A stretch of DNA of 64,000 nt from Begonia masoniana. Its lineage: Eukaryota > Streptophyta > Magnoliopsida > Cucurbitales > Begoniaceae. The translations under genes and the position numbers were made by a program. Under the pieces are notes generated by a model. That model did no database searches. It was given only the letters and a program-made list of their open reading frames with translations, and was not told where the DNA came from. Position 1 is the stretch's first letter, and each line of letters opens with the position of its first letter. Location: NCBI GenBank assembly GCA_022432975.1, contig CM039502.1, forward strand, positions 17,865,453-17,929,452, read 5' to 3'. This document shows positions 48,092 to 59,456 of the stretch, one piece after another.

Positions 48092-49630
48092 ATCTGATAA
48101 TGTTTATGCTCAAATCTGCAAAAAATAAAAATAAAAGCATAATCTATTGCAAATCCTCCAACCAAGCTGGTAATACTCTTCGAATTAACATATCCTACTA
48201 CAGGAAAATTGAAACAAATTGTTGAAACCAACAGTTTTTAGACAACATTGTAACATTCAAAATGAACAGTTCAAATTCTAATCTGTAATACGAATGACAC
48301 CAGAGAAACAAAGATTATTTTCGACCATAAATCCTGTCTCGCAATCAGGCCATATGTAATTTCAGTCAAACATTGTTCGAATGACGAGGAACCTGCAAAA
48401 TTGGTTCGATCGTTCTAAAACGAACCGCCTTTTCAAAGTTAGCTATCTAAAACCATCAAAGAGAAGGAGAAGATCCCAACTAAAGCTTCCTACAAAAAGG
48501 ATCTACAGCTTCCTATCTAACCAACAGGCCAGAATTATGAAACAGAAGAATCAATCCAACAACAATTTTGATACAACAGCATGAACTTCATAAAATTCAT
48601 CGCAGCAGAAACTACATTTGATTTTTTTTACTCGTTTTTCATCAAACAAAAACCACTAATAATAGTTCATAAGGAAAGTAATTCTCATCCCTGTGGAACC
48701 AATATCTATACCCATTTAGGAATTAGGCCATCGTAAGATCATTACAGTCAAGATCACTGTCTTGGGGCAAAAACATAAACAAAGAACTATACTTTCCCTT
48801 CATAATAAGCCTCCTACAACAACCATCAGACGAAACTTAAGCCATGGTAAAGATGAAAAGCAAAGGGGAGTCTATGAGGAAGTTCGATTGAGAATGATCG
48901 ATCATTCTCAATAAGAGAAGCCCCCACTAAAATCTGATCAGAAATTAGACGAGGCGCGCTAGCTCGTGATTAATCCCACAAAAAGTGGGTTTTTTGTTTT
49001 TTGTTTCTAGGTACTTGAATCATTCTCCATTGAATGTTCGATTCGTAACGAAAAAGAGATTCTTTCTCCGTGATTTCAGGGCTTCAAGAGGTTGTGTAAA
49101 ATTGACTTTATGAAGGACGACAACCACTTCATAGCTTTTTTTTCATGTCTCAAAAAACTTTAAATATACGAAACAACCCATCATCCAATATTATTCAGAT
49201 AAGCTTCCTGCCGAGAAAAAACTAGAAGATCTAAACATCGATTTCTAAAAGCCAAACGATGACAGGAAAGCAAAAAGGCAATTCAGGAACAGATACACCA
49301 AACTTTATTCGGAAACAATCCAATCTTTCAGCCAAAAAAAAAAAAAGGCTCGAAATTCAATTTTAAGTAATCAGAACATCAGTTGGAAAACATCAAACAA
49401 CACCCAGTTTTAGTAAACACACTTTTTTAATTTGCAAGCGTTAGAAACAAAACTTCTTCTTCTCCTTCAGCCGCTTCTACCCGTCCACAGAACATACAGA
49501 GAAGAAAGGCGAGGCCTTTTGGACTGCCTTCCAGTTTTCGGAGCGAGAAAGACGAGAGAGAGAGAGAGAGAGAGAGAGGCAAAAACGTAAACGAAAGATC
49601 CGAGGCTATACAAGTAAAGTCCAATCCAAT
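48092..49630 (-). other. 5' leader and leader intron of the RING-H2 gene (inferred)
   Basis: The short leader piece 48092-48116 is preceded by an acceptor (ATTTTTTGCAG on the minus strand). Upstream there is about 1.3 kb without a conserved frame, taken as a leader intron. The likely first exon contains a (GA)n run at 49554-49578, i.e. (CT)n in the sense of the gene, typical of plant 5' UTRs. Confidence 0.45.
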
Positions 49631-49785
49631 ATAAATGTGAGCCGAAAAATTAAAGACGACGATTGAAAGAAACGTAAGTAGTGAAAAGTAAGAACTATTA
49701 TCAATAAGGAGCCTCTTGATGATTGGTAAGCCGTTGGATCAACAATTGTTTTTGAGAGTCTAGGATCGACGGCTGCTGATGACTA

Positions 49786-49793
49786 TGACGTCA
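49786..49793. promoter_or_regulatory. palindromic TGACGTCA (C-box/CRE) upstream of the RING-H2 gene
   Basis: A perfect 8-bp TGACGTCA palindrome lies about 170 bp upstream of the inferred leader exon, followed by a CCAAT box (GCCAATCACC, near 49805). It is a bZIP (TGA/HY5-type) binding site by consensus. The spacing fits a proximal promoter; function is inferred. Confidence 0.4.
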
Positions 49794-49799
49794 TCCTAT

Positions 49800-51250
49800 G
49801 AATTAGCCAATCACCAGCCCTTTTTAACACCAAATTTAATATTTTTAATTTAATTTAATAAATTAAATTATTTGGTTGATTTTATTGAATTTTTATTCGA
49901 AAAATTAATTTTCCAATATCATAAATTTTATAGATTAATTAATGACTTCAATATGCTAATTTTTTTTATTTAAAAATAAAAAAAATAGTCTCTTGCAATA
50001 AAATGGTTGATAGTGATTTAAAAATAATAATTCAAAACATAATATTAAGATAGATTAGATTAGAATAAGGATATTAGGATAAGCACGACACGTGTTTTTA
50101 TATTTGCCACGTGGAACATAAGAGTTACGAAGGCCCCACCAATTATACTATTGAATTGTGAGAGTAACAACACGTTTATTATATATTTTTATTTTATAAT
50201 TCTTCTTTTTTAACGTGAGAATATTGATTAATTGATATTAATTAATATAATAAAATATAAATAGTTAAAATAAATTATTGATGTTATATCAATTAATTTT
50301 TGACACATCAATAATTATAAATAGAGCATTATTATTAAAATAATGATTTTTGGATTAATTAAATGAAAATATAAAAAAGTGAAGCGTGGTATTGATAAGT
50401 GATTCAACGTCTAGGCCATTTTTACAATTTATAACAATAATGAGATTGTGTCGTTTTTTGCGAAGTCATGTTGGACAACTTGTTTGTAATGTGGTTGGTG
50501 ACTTTTGAAAAATAAGATTTTTTATTCACCAAATTCATGTTTTAATGATAATTTTAGTGAATGAAATGCAGGGAATATTATATTATACTCAATTTTAGTA
50601 ATTTACTTAATTTGTAATTTTCTATTCTAATTAAGTTGATTTTTTTATTATATTAATTTCCTTATTCTAATTAATTAATGTATCTATAAATAATAGTTTA
50701 ACCTTTTTAAAATTAATATTATGTTTATTCTACTCTCTTAAAATATTCGTTGATTTTTGAAATTAAAGTAATAAATTATAAATAGTTAATTTATTATATT
50801 AATTATATTAATCATTATTTAATGTGAGTATTTTAAAATAATAGAATAAGAGAATACATGTAACTTTATCCTATTATTAATTATTTATCGAATAAATTTG
50901 AATAAAGTAATGATTAAGTGGACTAGATCCAGGAATTTCATGTTGTAATTGTCACCCATATTTATTCACATCATATTATATATATATATGTGTGTGTATA
51001 TATATATACACGGAGAGAGCGTTGAAATGTTTATATATATATATATATATGAATACAGAGAGAGAGAGAGAGAGAGTTGAATGTTGAGATGAGTGCATGG
51101 CCATGACGAAAGAGGTTGTGAAGAAAAAGTCAAAGATGAGGGAGCTTTCATCTTCCTCACGTCTAGGGTTGCTGTTTCTTGTTTCCATTTTATGGCCTCC
51201 AACACCTTTTCTTCCAAAAACTACGCCACCCCACCATCTTCTCTCTACCC
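49800..51250. other. AT-rich intergenic region with G-boxes and microsatellites
   Basis: No gene is seen. CACGTG occurs at 50089-50094 and 50108-50113. (TA)n/(TG)n runs cover about 50977-51010 and 51033-51050, and a (GA)n run covers 51057-51076. The rest is AT-rich, with short inverted AT stretches and no recognisable element. Confidence 0.5.
50977..51076. repeat. compound microsatellite (TA)n-(TG)n-(TA)n-(GA)n
   Basis: TATATATATATG TGTGTGTATATATATATACAC at about 50977-51010, (TA)9 at about 51033-51050 and (GA)10 at about 51057-51076 lie close together. Confidence 0.85.
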
Positions 51251-51256
51251 GTGATT

Positions 51257-52717
51257 CTCTCTCTCTCTCTCTCCCTCCCTCCTAAATAACAAAAACTAAT
51301 AAAAATTATAAAAAAAAAATACTCAACCTATCTTCCTTTTCTTCTCTTCTGGTGTAGGTTTCTCTTTGAACCCGCATTTCTGGTTTTTTCTTTTTCCTTT
51401 TCCATTGCTTTACTCTCCATGAATCTTCCCTTTCATCATCCAGGTACGTCTGTCTCTCTCTCTCTCATCGATGAATGCATGGATTCATGTGAACTTTGAT
51501 TTACAATCATAATTATCTGTTTTAGTTAGAGTATGAATTAAGGATCGTAAATAAGTGGCAATCAGGTCAGAGAATCTCGATTTTTGAAGATGAAACGTCA
51601 GGGGGGAATGTTCTTTTCTTAGATTTTCTCCTCCTATCTCTTCCAATCTTCCCTGTCGTTTTGCTTGAATTGATTTTCTTTTTCTTAAATGCCTGATTTG
51701 TAATCTGTCTGACCATACTATGCCTTAATTACAGTGATTAACTTCCTATAATCAAATTAGAGAGTTCATTGCCAAATCCATTATCTTCAAAACCCTCAAA
51801 AACAAAAACAGACATGTATTTCCACGTAGAAAAGAATGTTCAAACTTGAAACATTTTAAGGAGTTACAAATGATCTTTGTGGTAAAGTGGATATAGTTCT
51901 TAAACTTATAAATGAAGAGGAAACTTGTCATTGTACGTGTTTTTTGGGAAAATAACCATAGTTTGGGCCGGTACTCCATGAGGACTGTTTGGGAACTGTT
52001 CATAGATCCCAAACAATGATGTCCATAGTCCGGTCCATTGTCCTCGATGTAAAAATCCCAAAGGACGGGACCGAGCTGGTTAATGGTACAATAGTTGTTA
52101 TTTTTTTATTTTGTTGTGTTTTTTGGTATTAGAGGTCGAGGATATAATGAATATAATTATGTTTATGATGTTTTGAGAATAAATATATTTTGTCGTTAGA
52201 GTTGTCGAGTCGTCGTCAAATAAATTATGTTTTTATTGTACGATTTTCTGTATTTAGTAGTTTCTAGAAAGTAATAACAAGTTGATCATAATTTTCTCAT
52301 GCATTAAATTTTCTAATTTATTTTCCTCGGGATATTGTTAAAACCATTATATCTAAAGTTGTTTCTCTCTGGAATCGCCCAACAAAAAAGATTTTCTTTG
52401 ACGACAACCCTTACAATGTGAATTTAATTGCTAACTTCCTAGATTCAGGTGGACATTTGTCTTGAAAAGCTAAATTGATCTATTTACTCTTCATTTATAA
52501 GTTTAAGGGGGTAATATCTACTTTATTGTAATTATTAGCTAAATTGACATTTACTTTTATTCTAAATTAATTATATATTTTATTTCTTTATTTATTATAA
52601 CTCAGGAACTTAACTTAGTTAAATGTGCTCATAGTTTATAATATTAATTTAATTAGTAATTTTTCATTATTTCCAATTTCTTTTGAGCATTTTAATTAGG
52701 AATTTACGATAATGCAG
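51257..52717 (+). other. 5' leader exon and 1.27-kb leader intron of the calmodulin-binding protein gene
   Basis: The leader exon (about 51257-51443) begins in a CT-rich start region and ends with a strong donor (CAG|GTACGT). The intron runs to the acceptor at 52717. Within the intron I see no conserved coding sequence, only short spurious frames. Confidence 0.6.
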
Positions 52718-52749
52718 GCTGTTCATCTCGGCTTTGATATCACAGAGTA

Positions 52750-54150
52750 ATGGCAACTACTAGTAAACCTAAGGACACAACGAGTAATTTGGCGAATGAG
52801 AAAAAGGTAAAAGCACCTTCAAATTCTCAATCAGCCGTTCATTCTAATCAACCCAAAAGAAGTCTCGGATCACCGTCCATCAAAGATCAACGGCCATCGT
52901 CGTCGCCATCAGAGAAGAAAGCGATCCCCAACTATCTGAAGCCCACAATAAGCTCTCGCCATGAATCCTTCAAGCTCGGGAAGAAGCCGCCTCAGGACGA
53001 TGGAGTTTCGAAGCCTGTCCTCAATCGGAGGAGGTCCTTCGATAAGCCTGTTTCTATTTCTCGGATGGAGAAATCGTTTGATTCTCCTGGACCTAGGGAG
53101 AGAACGACTCATGTTCGGCCTTCTTCTTCCTCTTTGACGAAATCGACTGTCGCTGTATCTGGTAGGCAAAGCTTACTGGATTCTAGGGAATCCAAGAGCT
53201 TCAAGTATGGATCGAAATCTCCCGCTGTTTATGTTAAAAGAACTTTAAAGAAGACTGGCCCTGCTTCGTCATGTTCCGGAGATGATTACAGTACTGAATC
53301 GGAGCTGGAAAGTAAGGTAGAAAGGGCGGAGAATGAATTTCAGATTTCTCCTCAAATTACGGCAAGTGAAGTCGTCGTAGAGAGAGATGTTGTGGTACAA
53401 GAAAGTGAAGAAGCTGACAATGGCGATTACGGAAAGATCGAGCCCTCTGAAATCGTTGCGGTTTCTGAAAAGGTGAACGAAGACGAGGATTCTCTGGAAG
53501 GAGGTGAAGAAAAATTACTCGAAGACGATGGAGCCAAAATTGTGGACAAAGAAGACGAACCTGAAGAGGAAGAAAAGGAGATCGCCAAGGTAGACGACAC
53601 AAGTTCCGACTGTAATCCAGACGAAATATCAGCGAAGAAAGCAGAAACTGAAGATAAATTGAGAGAAGAGGTAATCCATTTGGACGACAAGGAAGACAGC
53701 ACGAAACAAGAGAAGAAAGCGTCGGAAGGAGTTGAGAACGAAGAAGACATTGGCGCTGTTTCCAAGGTAGGATCTGATTATCCAGAAGAAGAAACAGTTA
53801 TTTCAAAGGAAGGAGCTGATAATGAAGAAAACAAAATGATTATGTCAAAGGAAGGAGAAGAAACAGAGAATGCGGAGGTAGAATTATCGAACTGCCATGG
53901 CCAAGAGCAGGGAAGAAAAGAAAGGGAAGAAATAGAGTCTGCGACAGAAGAAACAAAACCACAGACGAAAACTGTGGCGGCAGAATCATCAAAACGCCAT
54001 GGCCAAGGACATGGAAGGAAGGACACTCCGGCATACAACGATGTGATAGAGGAAACAGCAAGTAAGCTACTCGAGAAGAGGAAGAACAAAGTGAAGGCAT
54101 TAGTGGGGGCCTTTGAAACTGTCATCGACTATGAATCTGCGTCCAAATAA
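52750..54150 (+). CDS. plant calmodulin-binding-domain protein
   Basis: A single coding exon of 466 aa. The N-terminal ~160 residues are Ser/Pro/Lys-rich with patches of the family (SSPSEKKAIPNYLKPTISSR, HESFKLGKKPP, RRRSFDKPVSISRMEKSFDS, SPAVYVKRTLKKTGPASSCS). The middle is very acidic and repetitive (Glu/Asp/Lys, about residues 180-430). The C-terminus ends in the short plant calmodulin-binding segment NDVIEETASKLLEKRKNKVK followed by ALVGAFETVIDYE, an amphipathic basic helix. Plant proteins of this type (PF07839-like) are largely uncharacterised. The ATG at 52750 lies 32 bp after a leader-intron acceptor (AATGCAG, 52717), whose donor is CATCCAG|GTACGT at 51443. No defect was seen. Confidence 0.85.
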   Translation: MATTSKPKDTTSNLANEKKVKAPSNSQSAVHSNQPKRSLGSPSIKDQRPSSSPSEKKAIPNYLKPTISSRHESFKLGKKPPQDDGVSKPVLNRRRSFDKPVSISRMEKSFDSPGPRERTTHVRPSSSSLTKSTVAVSGRQSLLDSRESKSFKYGSKSPAVYVKRTLKKTGPASSCSGDDYSTESELESKVERAENEFQISPQITASEVVVERDVVVQESEEADNGDYGKIEPSEIVAVSEKVNEDEDSLEGGEEKLLEDDGAKIVDKEDEPEEEEKEIAKVDDTSSDCNPDEISAKKAETEDKLREEVIHLDDKEDSTKQEKKASEGVENEEDIGAVSKVGSDYPEEETVISKEGADNEENKMIMSKEGEETENAEVELSNCHGQEQGRKEREEIESATEETKPQTKTVAAESSKRHGQGHGRKDTPAYNDVIEETASKLLEKRKNKVKALVGAFETVIDYESASK

Positions 54151-55151
54151 ATGACTCTAAAGCCGCCATTAATGGAGTCCAAGATCCAGTTCAAGGTATG
54201 ATAACAAAAATTCATTTTTGAAAAAAAAAACTTGTACAACTCATTGGCATTGCATTTCTCATTACTTCAATTGTTCCCATACATAAATTTGTACTTTTAA
54301 TAAGTTTTTATGAAGATCCAGGATCATCCTCATCTGTTATTTGGTTCTCTGCTTGTCCTTCATCAATCTCTCCATTATAGACACACTAAGATTAAGTTTG
54401 ATAACAGCTACTAATGGATTGGAATTCATGATCAATATCACCTCCCCATCAACAGCCCTCCAAAAACGTCTGCTCGATCATAGTAAACCTATGCCTCTTC
54501 CACCCTCAATGATTGATTTGCTAACAATTTGTACAAGAACAAATTGTGGATCTTGAAAATTGAGGGAACGGTTATTACAGTATCAAATCAAGGTACAAGT
54601 GAGATAACCAAGGCACAAGTGAATTTTGTAAATATTAAGACTAATGTTACTTTTTAACTTCTACCCTCTTAAAATACTTCTGTCAAACAATGATTGTAGT
54701 TATAAATAATTTATTGAATACGAAGTTGACCAGACAACTAAATTTCAGATTACACAGAATTATTAAGGTCAATATATTTCGAAAATAGGACAACATGTAC
54801 TTGGGAGGACCTAAGTCAAAAAAATCAAGAGCTACATTGCAATTTACTAGCGATAAAATATTCATACAATTAAAATTATAGGATAAAAGCAGCATTAACC
54901 AAAAACAAAACCGAACACAGGCTTTGATATTTAAGGATCTTGCGAGACCCAACCCTAATTACAGAACTAACTGTGTTCCTCCATTTTTAGCATCTTCAGT
55001 CGAGTACTCCCAGATTGACCCATCGATTTCAGTAACCTTAAATGCAACGAAGACACTTATATTTGCAGCAAGACATAATATTTTGTTCATTCGTTTATTT
55101 ATGTCCAGTAAAAAATGATCAGGTAAAAACAAAAGACAAATACTTTTACTC
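54151..55151. other. convergent intergenic region (3' flanks)
   Basis: The 3' UTR of the calmodulin-binding gene is followed by sequence with no family resemblance. A donor-like TTCAAG|GTATGA near 54197 suggests a possible 3' UTR intron. The OXS3-like gene's stop lies at 55152. Nothing else definable was found. Confidence 0.4.
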
Positions 55152-56005
55152 TTATCCTATTGTTGATGATTGTCCCATCTCTGAGAGTGAAAAACAGCTG
55201 AATGATTTCATGTTCTTCAGCCTTCTCTGATGCAGATTTGAAACTGCTTCTTCTTCTTCTTCTTCGTCTGTTCCTGGGTTTATTCGCGGAGAGCACGGAG
55301 GGCGGAGAGCTTCTTCCTCCTCGTCTTCTTTAACAGCTAGCAAGGGCATGGATTTAGGGTTATGCCAGGTGTAGAAGGACGATTTCCTTGAAAGCTTCGC
55401 CGCCATTAAAAGTCTTCTTCTTTTGTTGAATGGGTTCTCTGGCTTTTCCAGATCTTTCGCCGAACAAGCATCTGACAGATTCGTAAACGACTTCGATTTT
55501 CCGGTGAAGTGATTTGATAATCCTTTCCTGCATCAGTTTCGCATAATCCAGTTTCTAATCAATTATGACAAAATAGAAATTAAAAATTAAACAAGGACAG
55601 AATCGAAAGCAGAAATTTGCTAATGGACAGTAAAAATTACTTGGTCGGAAGAGAATCTTCCAAAGATCCGAGGGAGTCGAGTCCTCTGTTCAATTTGCTC
55701 TGCACTTCCTCGTCAACTCTGTCACTTTTAGACGAATCACCGTCTTCTTCCTCGCTTTCATCGTCCGGAGCTCCGATCGACGACGAAGCATCAGAATCGT
55801 CCTTATCCGGATCTTTTCCACTCCCAAATAATGTAAATCCCGACTCGATCTTCCCCACCCCGCCCTTTTCCTCCTTCTTCAATAACAAGCAGGACGAGGC
55901 CGGTCCCTGCTCTTCCGGGGCCGGGGAAACCCCGTTCCGATCTCTAACGTACTCCGGGGCAGAAGAAACTCCGATGCTGAAGGTCGGACCGAAAATAACG
56001 TCCAT
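55152..56005 (-). CDS. OXIDATIVE STRESS 3 (OXS3)-like protein
   Basis: Minus-strand exons 56005-55641 and 55527-55152, GT-AG and in phase, give 246 aa. The N-terminal half is acidic and Ser/Asp-rich ([20 protein letters not shown]). The diagnostic block across exon 2 is [20 protein letters not shown] followed by [14 protein letters not shown], the conserved 'G-L-S-x-x-x-x-G-K-S-x-S-F-T-x-L' box of the OXS3/O3L family. An acidic Glu run and a short C-terminal tail follow. OXS3-type proteins are nuclear and are linked to heavy-metal and oxidative stress tolerance and chromatin. An in-frame ATG at 56197 would add 64 residues. I prefer MDVIFGPTF at 56005, because the upstream part lacks family features. 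Confidence 0.8.
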
Positions 56006-56252
56006 GATTGCTTCGGTCGGGTCTTCGGCTCCCACAAGAGAAGGCCCGTTCTCATCAACCGGCGATCGATGACGACGGCGACGGGTGACAGGGTTGGTGA
56101 GTAAAAAAGACCGGAAAGAAAGCCAGAAAATGGTGTGGATGCGCAGGGTAAGATGGAAGATGTGGTAGGATTGCAAGATGGCTGGCTGTATCCTCAACTC
56201 AACTTCTAAGAGCAGACAGACTGAAAGAAAGAATGATTGGATAATAAAGGCA

Positions 56253-56260
56253 TATTTATA
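56253..56260 (-). promoter_or_regulatory. TATA box of the OXS3-like gene
   Basis: The minus strand reads TATAAATA here, so transcription should start near 56225. The upstream in-frame ATG at 56197 would then be about 28 nt from the cap, and the preferred ATG at 56005 about 220 nt from it. Confidence 0.55.
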
Positions 56261-56269
56261 TTACATGTA

Positions 56270-56744
56270 ATTAACAAAATAACCTTAAAATACAAATTCA
56301 TTAATAAATTCCACTTAAAACTATTTTAGTCAACAACCATATCCTCTCGCTACATAGGATTTAATCACGCTACTATTTATTATTTGGAGCTTCGCCGGAG
56401 TCCGGCGAGAGAGAATCTCACAGAGTCGAAGTTAATCCAAAATCTCAAAATGTAATATATGAGATTGCTTCAGAATTGAATAAACTTCTCAGACTTGTTT
56501 TCTTTCACAAGATTTAGTCATGTTACAATAAGAATCGGACAGCCAGAGAATAAAGTGACTGTCATTCTCTTTTTTCTCGGATTTCTTCCCCAAATCTGTT
56601 TATAAAATTGTCATAAACGGAAAACTATATCTATTTGGCCATTTGGGTGCCTAAAAGGAAAGTAGAAAGGTTAGGTTTGTAGGGGGCGATGGAAGAGCCA
56701 GAGCCGGTGCGGTCGGGCAAAACGGGGTTGAGAAGCCAGATTAT
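56270..56744. other. intergenic region between the OXS3-like promoter and the copia element
   Basis: AT-rich sequence with a short palindromic TCGCCGGAGTCCGGCGA near 56393-56409. No gene was recognised. Confidence 0.5.
56393..56409. repeat. short G+C-rich inverted repeat
   Basis: TCGCCGGAGTCCGGCGA is a hairpin-capable sequence with 7-bp arms (TCGCCGG/CCGGCGA) about 130 bp upstream of the OXS3-like TATA box. Function is unknown. Confidence 0.6.
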
Positions 56745-57078
56745 TGTTGGGAATTAAACTATTAAAGATCAAACTAATTTGAGAGAAAAAATCAATCTAT
56801 TTAATTCACAGATTGAATTTACAGAAAGAAATAAAAAAAACTCTCAGATCCTCACAGCACTCTTAAGGCTCTCCTCTACTTGGGATTGGGTTTCCTCAAC
56901 TGGGAATAGGATAATTTGAACAACGAGCTGGAGCCTCTATTTATAGAGGATATTCTGCACATATTAATAGGTGTGAATGGAAGATGACAGCCATTGGAGA
57001 ATCAACAATAGCTGCACCTACCGTTGAAGAAGTGGACCTTCTAGATGGTGGCTGGAGATTTCCAATTTGAGTTCTTCA

Positions 57079-57562
57079 ATTCTCCCCCTCCAGCCATATC
57101 CGAAACAAGCATTCCAGCTATGTCTCTGCATAGCTCTAACTTTTCTCGAGTTACCACTTTTATCAACATATCTGCTGGATTCTCCTTCGTATGAATCTTA
57201 ACTAATCTCAACAGTTGTCGATCCATAACTTCGCGTATCCAATGATATCGAATATCAATATGCTTTGTACGAGAATGATACATGAAGAATATGGTACTGA
57301 TGACATTTCCCCGATCTTTTTCTTGGATAAAGGACATGTACTCTTGCTCATCTTGAAATGATTGGCAAGTGGAATGCTGACTGGTTTGGCGTTGTTCATG
57401 TTGAACCTCTCGAGCACACGTTCAATGTACTTCTCCTGAGATAACCATAACCGTTGGTTGTTTCTGTCTTGAACAATCTGCATTCCCAAAATCTGTTGAG
57501 CTGGTCTTAAGTCCTTCATTTCAAAAGACTTAGAGAGTTCATTCTTCAACTGACTAATCTTC
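57079..57562 (-). pseudogene. copia RT C-terminal and RNase H C-terminal remnant
   Basis: From the insertion point the sequence continues KNELSKSFEMKDLRPAQQIL, then SQEKYIERVLERFNMNNAKP and KKKIGEMSSVPY. In a different frame it then jumps to YHSRTKHIDIRYHWIREVMD and KIHTKENPADMLIKVV. The region between, which normally holds the RT end and most of RNase H, is missing, so a deletion of several hundred bases with a frame change occurred near 57280-57290. Confidence 0.88.
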
Positions 57563-58655
57563 TGATGTGAACCGAGGAGCGATAAATCTCAAAGTCAAGG
57601 ACCATGATCTATTAGAAGATAAAGGAGGTCCAACGAACAAAGCTTCACATGGTTTAGTCGCGGAAACCCGAGAAAAAGAGTCATCACAACAAAAGCAAAA
57701 GGCTATAAAAATAAATAGCTTTGTAGCATGGAAGTGGGCCCCACGAAATTGGCAAAAGAAGACACATAAGGCACGGAATTGGGCTCCACAAATACTAATG
57801 AATTGGAGAGAGAAGGGTAAAGATCCACACAAACTACAAAGAGATAAAGATTCACGTGGGTTGGAAAGAGATAAAGATCCACATATCTTGGTTTATGATG
57901 TGATTCAAGTTGAGACCAAATCAAAGCCCAAGAACAATGATCCAATTGAAGATACGGTGGGCCCAATGACAAGAGCAAGAAACCCAAAATTATTGGAAGA
58001 TCTTTTGAAGCAGGGGAGGCCAAAGATGCATGAAGATTTACATGTGCCATGCACATGCACGTGCAAGAATTAAAAAGTCACATGAGAAGCACATGCAAAT
58101 CCAAACAAATCACGTATAAGAGATTTTATCCGACAGAATCTACTCAAATCATATTCAAACGTAGTTTAAACGTGAGATGATATCTTATCATGCAAAGGAT
58201 CATTATCTCACGATTTTATTAGTTATTTTATCTTTATTTTCGTTTTTTATTATTATTTAATTTAATTTTAATGTGTAGCCTATTTAATGGTAAACTATTT
58301 GATTTAATAGGAAGAACAAATTTGAAAAAAAAATTGTGTGTTTTTTTTAGAGAGGATTTCTCTTTGGTTCTTTGCGAAGAACAACGATTTTCTTCAAGTC
58401 ACGCTTGAAGAATCTCGCTTGATAGCTTTGGTTCTTACCAACGAGTTTGGTCTGGGTCAAGCTCCTGTTTTGATAGCTTTGGTTCAGCCAACAGGTGTGG
58501 CTCGGGTCAAGCTCCTGTTTTGATAACTAGGGTTCCATCGAATTCTTCGATTGGGGTCTTAGTTCCTTACTTTATTCTTGAATCAAAAAGGCGTTCTTAG
58601 AATTATTCCGCGTTGTTGTCGGGTCCCGGGTCCTTTCGATCCGAGGTTCGCATCA
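57563..58655 (+). repeat. 5' LTR of the young Ty3/gypsy element
   Basis: 1093 bp with TG...CA ends. The first ~500 bp are translatable in the same frame as the internal ORF in the other copy; that LTR text includes GPMTRARNPKLLED, the usual C-terminal box of Ty3 polyproteins. The remainder is A+T-rich, with a T-rich region and the U5-like end CCGAGGTTCGCATCA. Confidence 0.95.
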
Positions 58656-58657
58656 GT

Positions 58658-58669
58658 TGGTATCAAAGC
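58658..58669 (+). other. primer-binding site (initiator tRNA-Met type)
   Basis: TGGTATCAAAGC lies 2 bp after the 5' LTR. It differs at one base from the usual plant TGGTATCAGAGC, which is complementary to the 3' end of initiator tRNA-Met and primes minus-strand synthesis. Confidence 0.8.
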
Positions 58670-58792
58670 TTCGGCTCCTTGATTCAAGAAGCTATCGTTA
58701 ATTTTTTTGTTATCAATTTTTTTTTCTTCATCTTATTCTATTCGTCATCATTGATTCTTTTTTTTTCTCGTGAATTTGTCTTCTTGAAAAGT

Positions 58793-58932
58793 ACAAAAAA
58801 AAAGAGTTTGTCAAAAGTCAAAAAAAAAAAAAGAGTTGTCAAAAGTCAAAAAAAAAAAGAATTGTCAAAAGTCAAAAAAAAAAAAGTTGTCAAAAAAAAA
58901 AAAAAGATGTGAGAAGTCAAAAAAAAAAAAAA
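58793..58932 (+). repeat. AAAGTCAAAAAA-type minisatellite in the element's leader
   Basis: At least four irregular units of about 24-30 bp, each AGTTGTCAAAAGTC followed by 9-13 A, lie in the untranslated leader between the primer-binding site and the gag ORF. The homopolymer lengths vary and are error-prone. Confidence 0.85.
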
Positions 58933-59456
58933 TCGAAATTTTGTTCTAGAGATTTTGAAATTTCTAGCCTTTTAAATTCAAAAAATTCGTTCTAAAATTC
59001 GTAGATAGTTGTTCTTTGAAAATTCAAATTATTGAATCTTCATTCGAAATATTGTCTTTATCCAAATTTATTCTTTGAAGTTTCAAATTGTTGAATCTTC
59101 ATTTGAAATATTGTCATCATCCAAACTTTTGTCTTATTTCACTTATACCCTTGATTTAGCCATCCTTACAAGTTTGAACTTTTAAGCTTTAAAGTTTGAT
59201 TTTTTATAGTTTGGCTTGTTGAATATTTACCATCGATCAAGTTCTTACGTAAAGAACTAAATGGGAGATCTAGAGGTAAAAGGCAAGAGGGTGAGACTAT
59301 TATAGAAAAAGCCTTAATTTTTGAGCGAAACACGAGTGGAGTGACATCCATTGAGAGCAAACACGTGAGGGAGAGGTAAGGTCCATTACTTGATTATTTT
59401 TCTTTTACTTCTAACTATTTTATTTTATTTTCTTATTGTGGTCGGAAAAGAAAATC

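Noticed and set aside
53357..54125. Long minus-strand frames rich in Ser/Phe/Leu
   Set aside because: They are antisense shadows of the acidic Glu/Lys-rich calmodulin-binding protein.
55617..56072. 151-codon plus-strand Ser-rich frame
   Set aside because: It is antisense to exon 1 of the OXS3-like gene, which carries the conserved family box when spliced.
57567..58073. Stand-alone 168-codon gene at 57.6-58.1 kb
   Set aside because: It is the LTR copy of the C-terminal tail of the retroelement ORF, not an independent gene.
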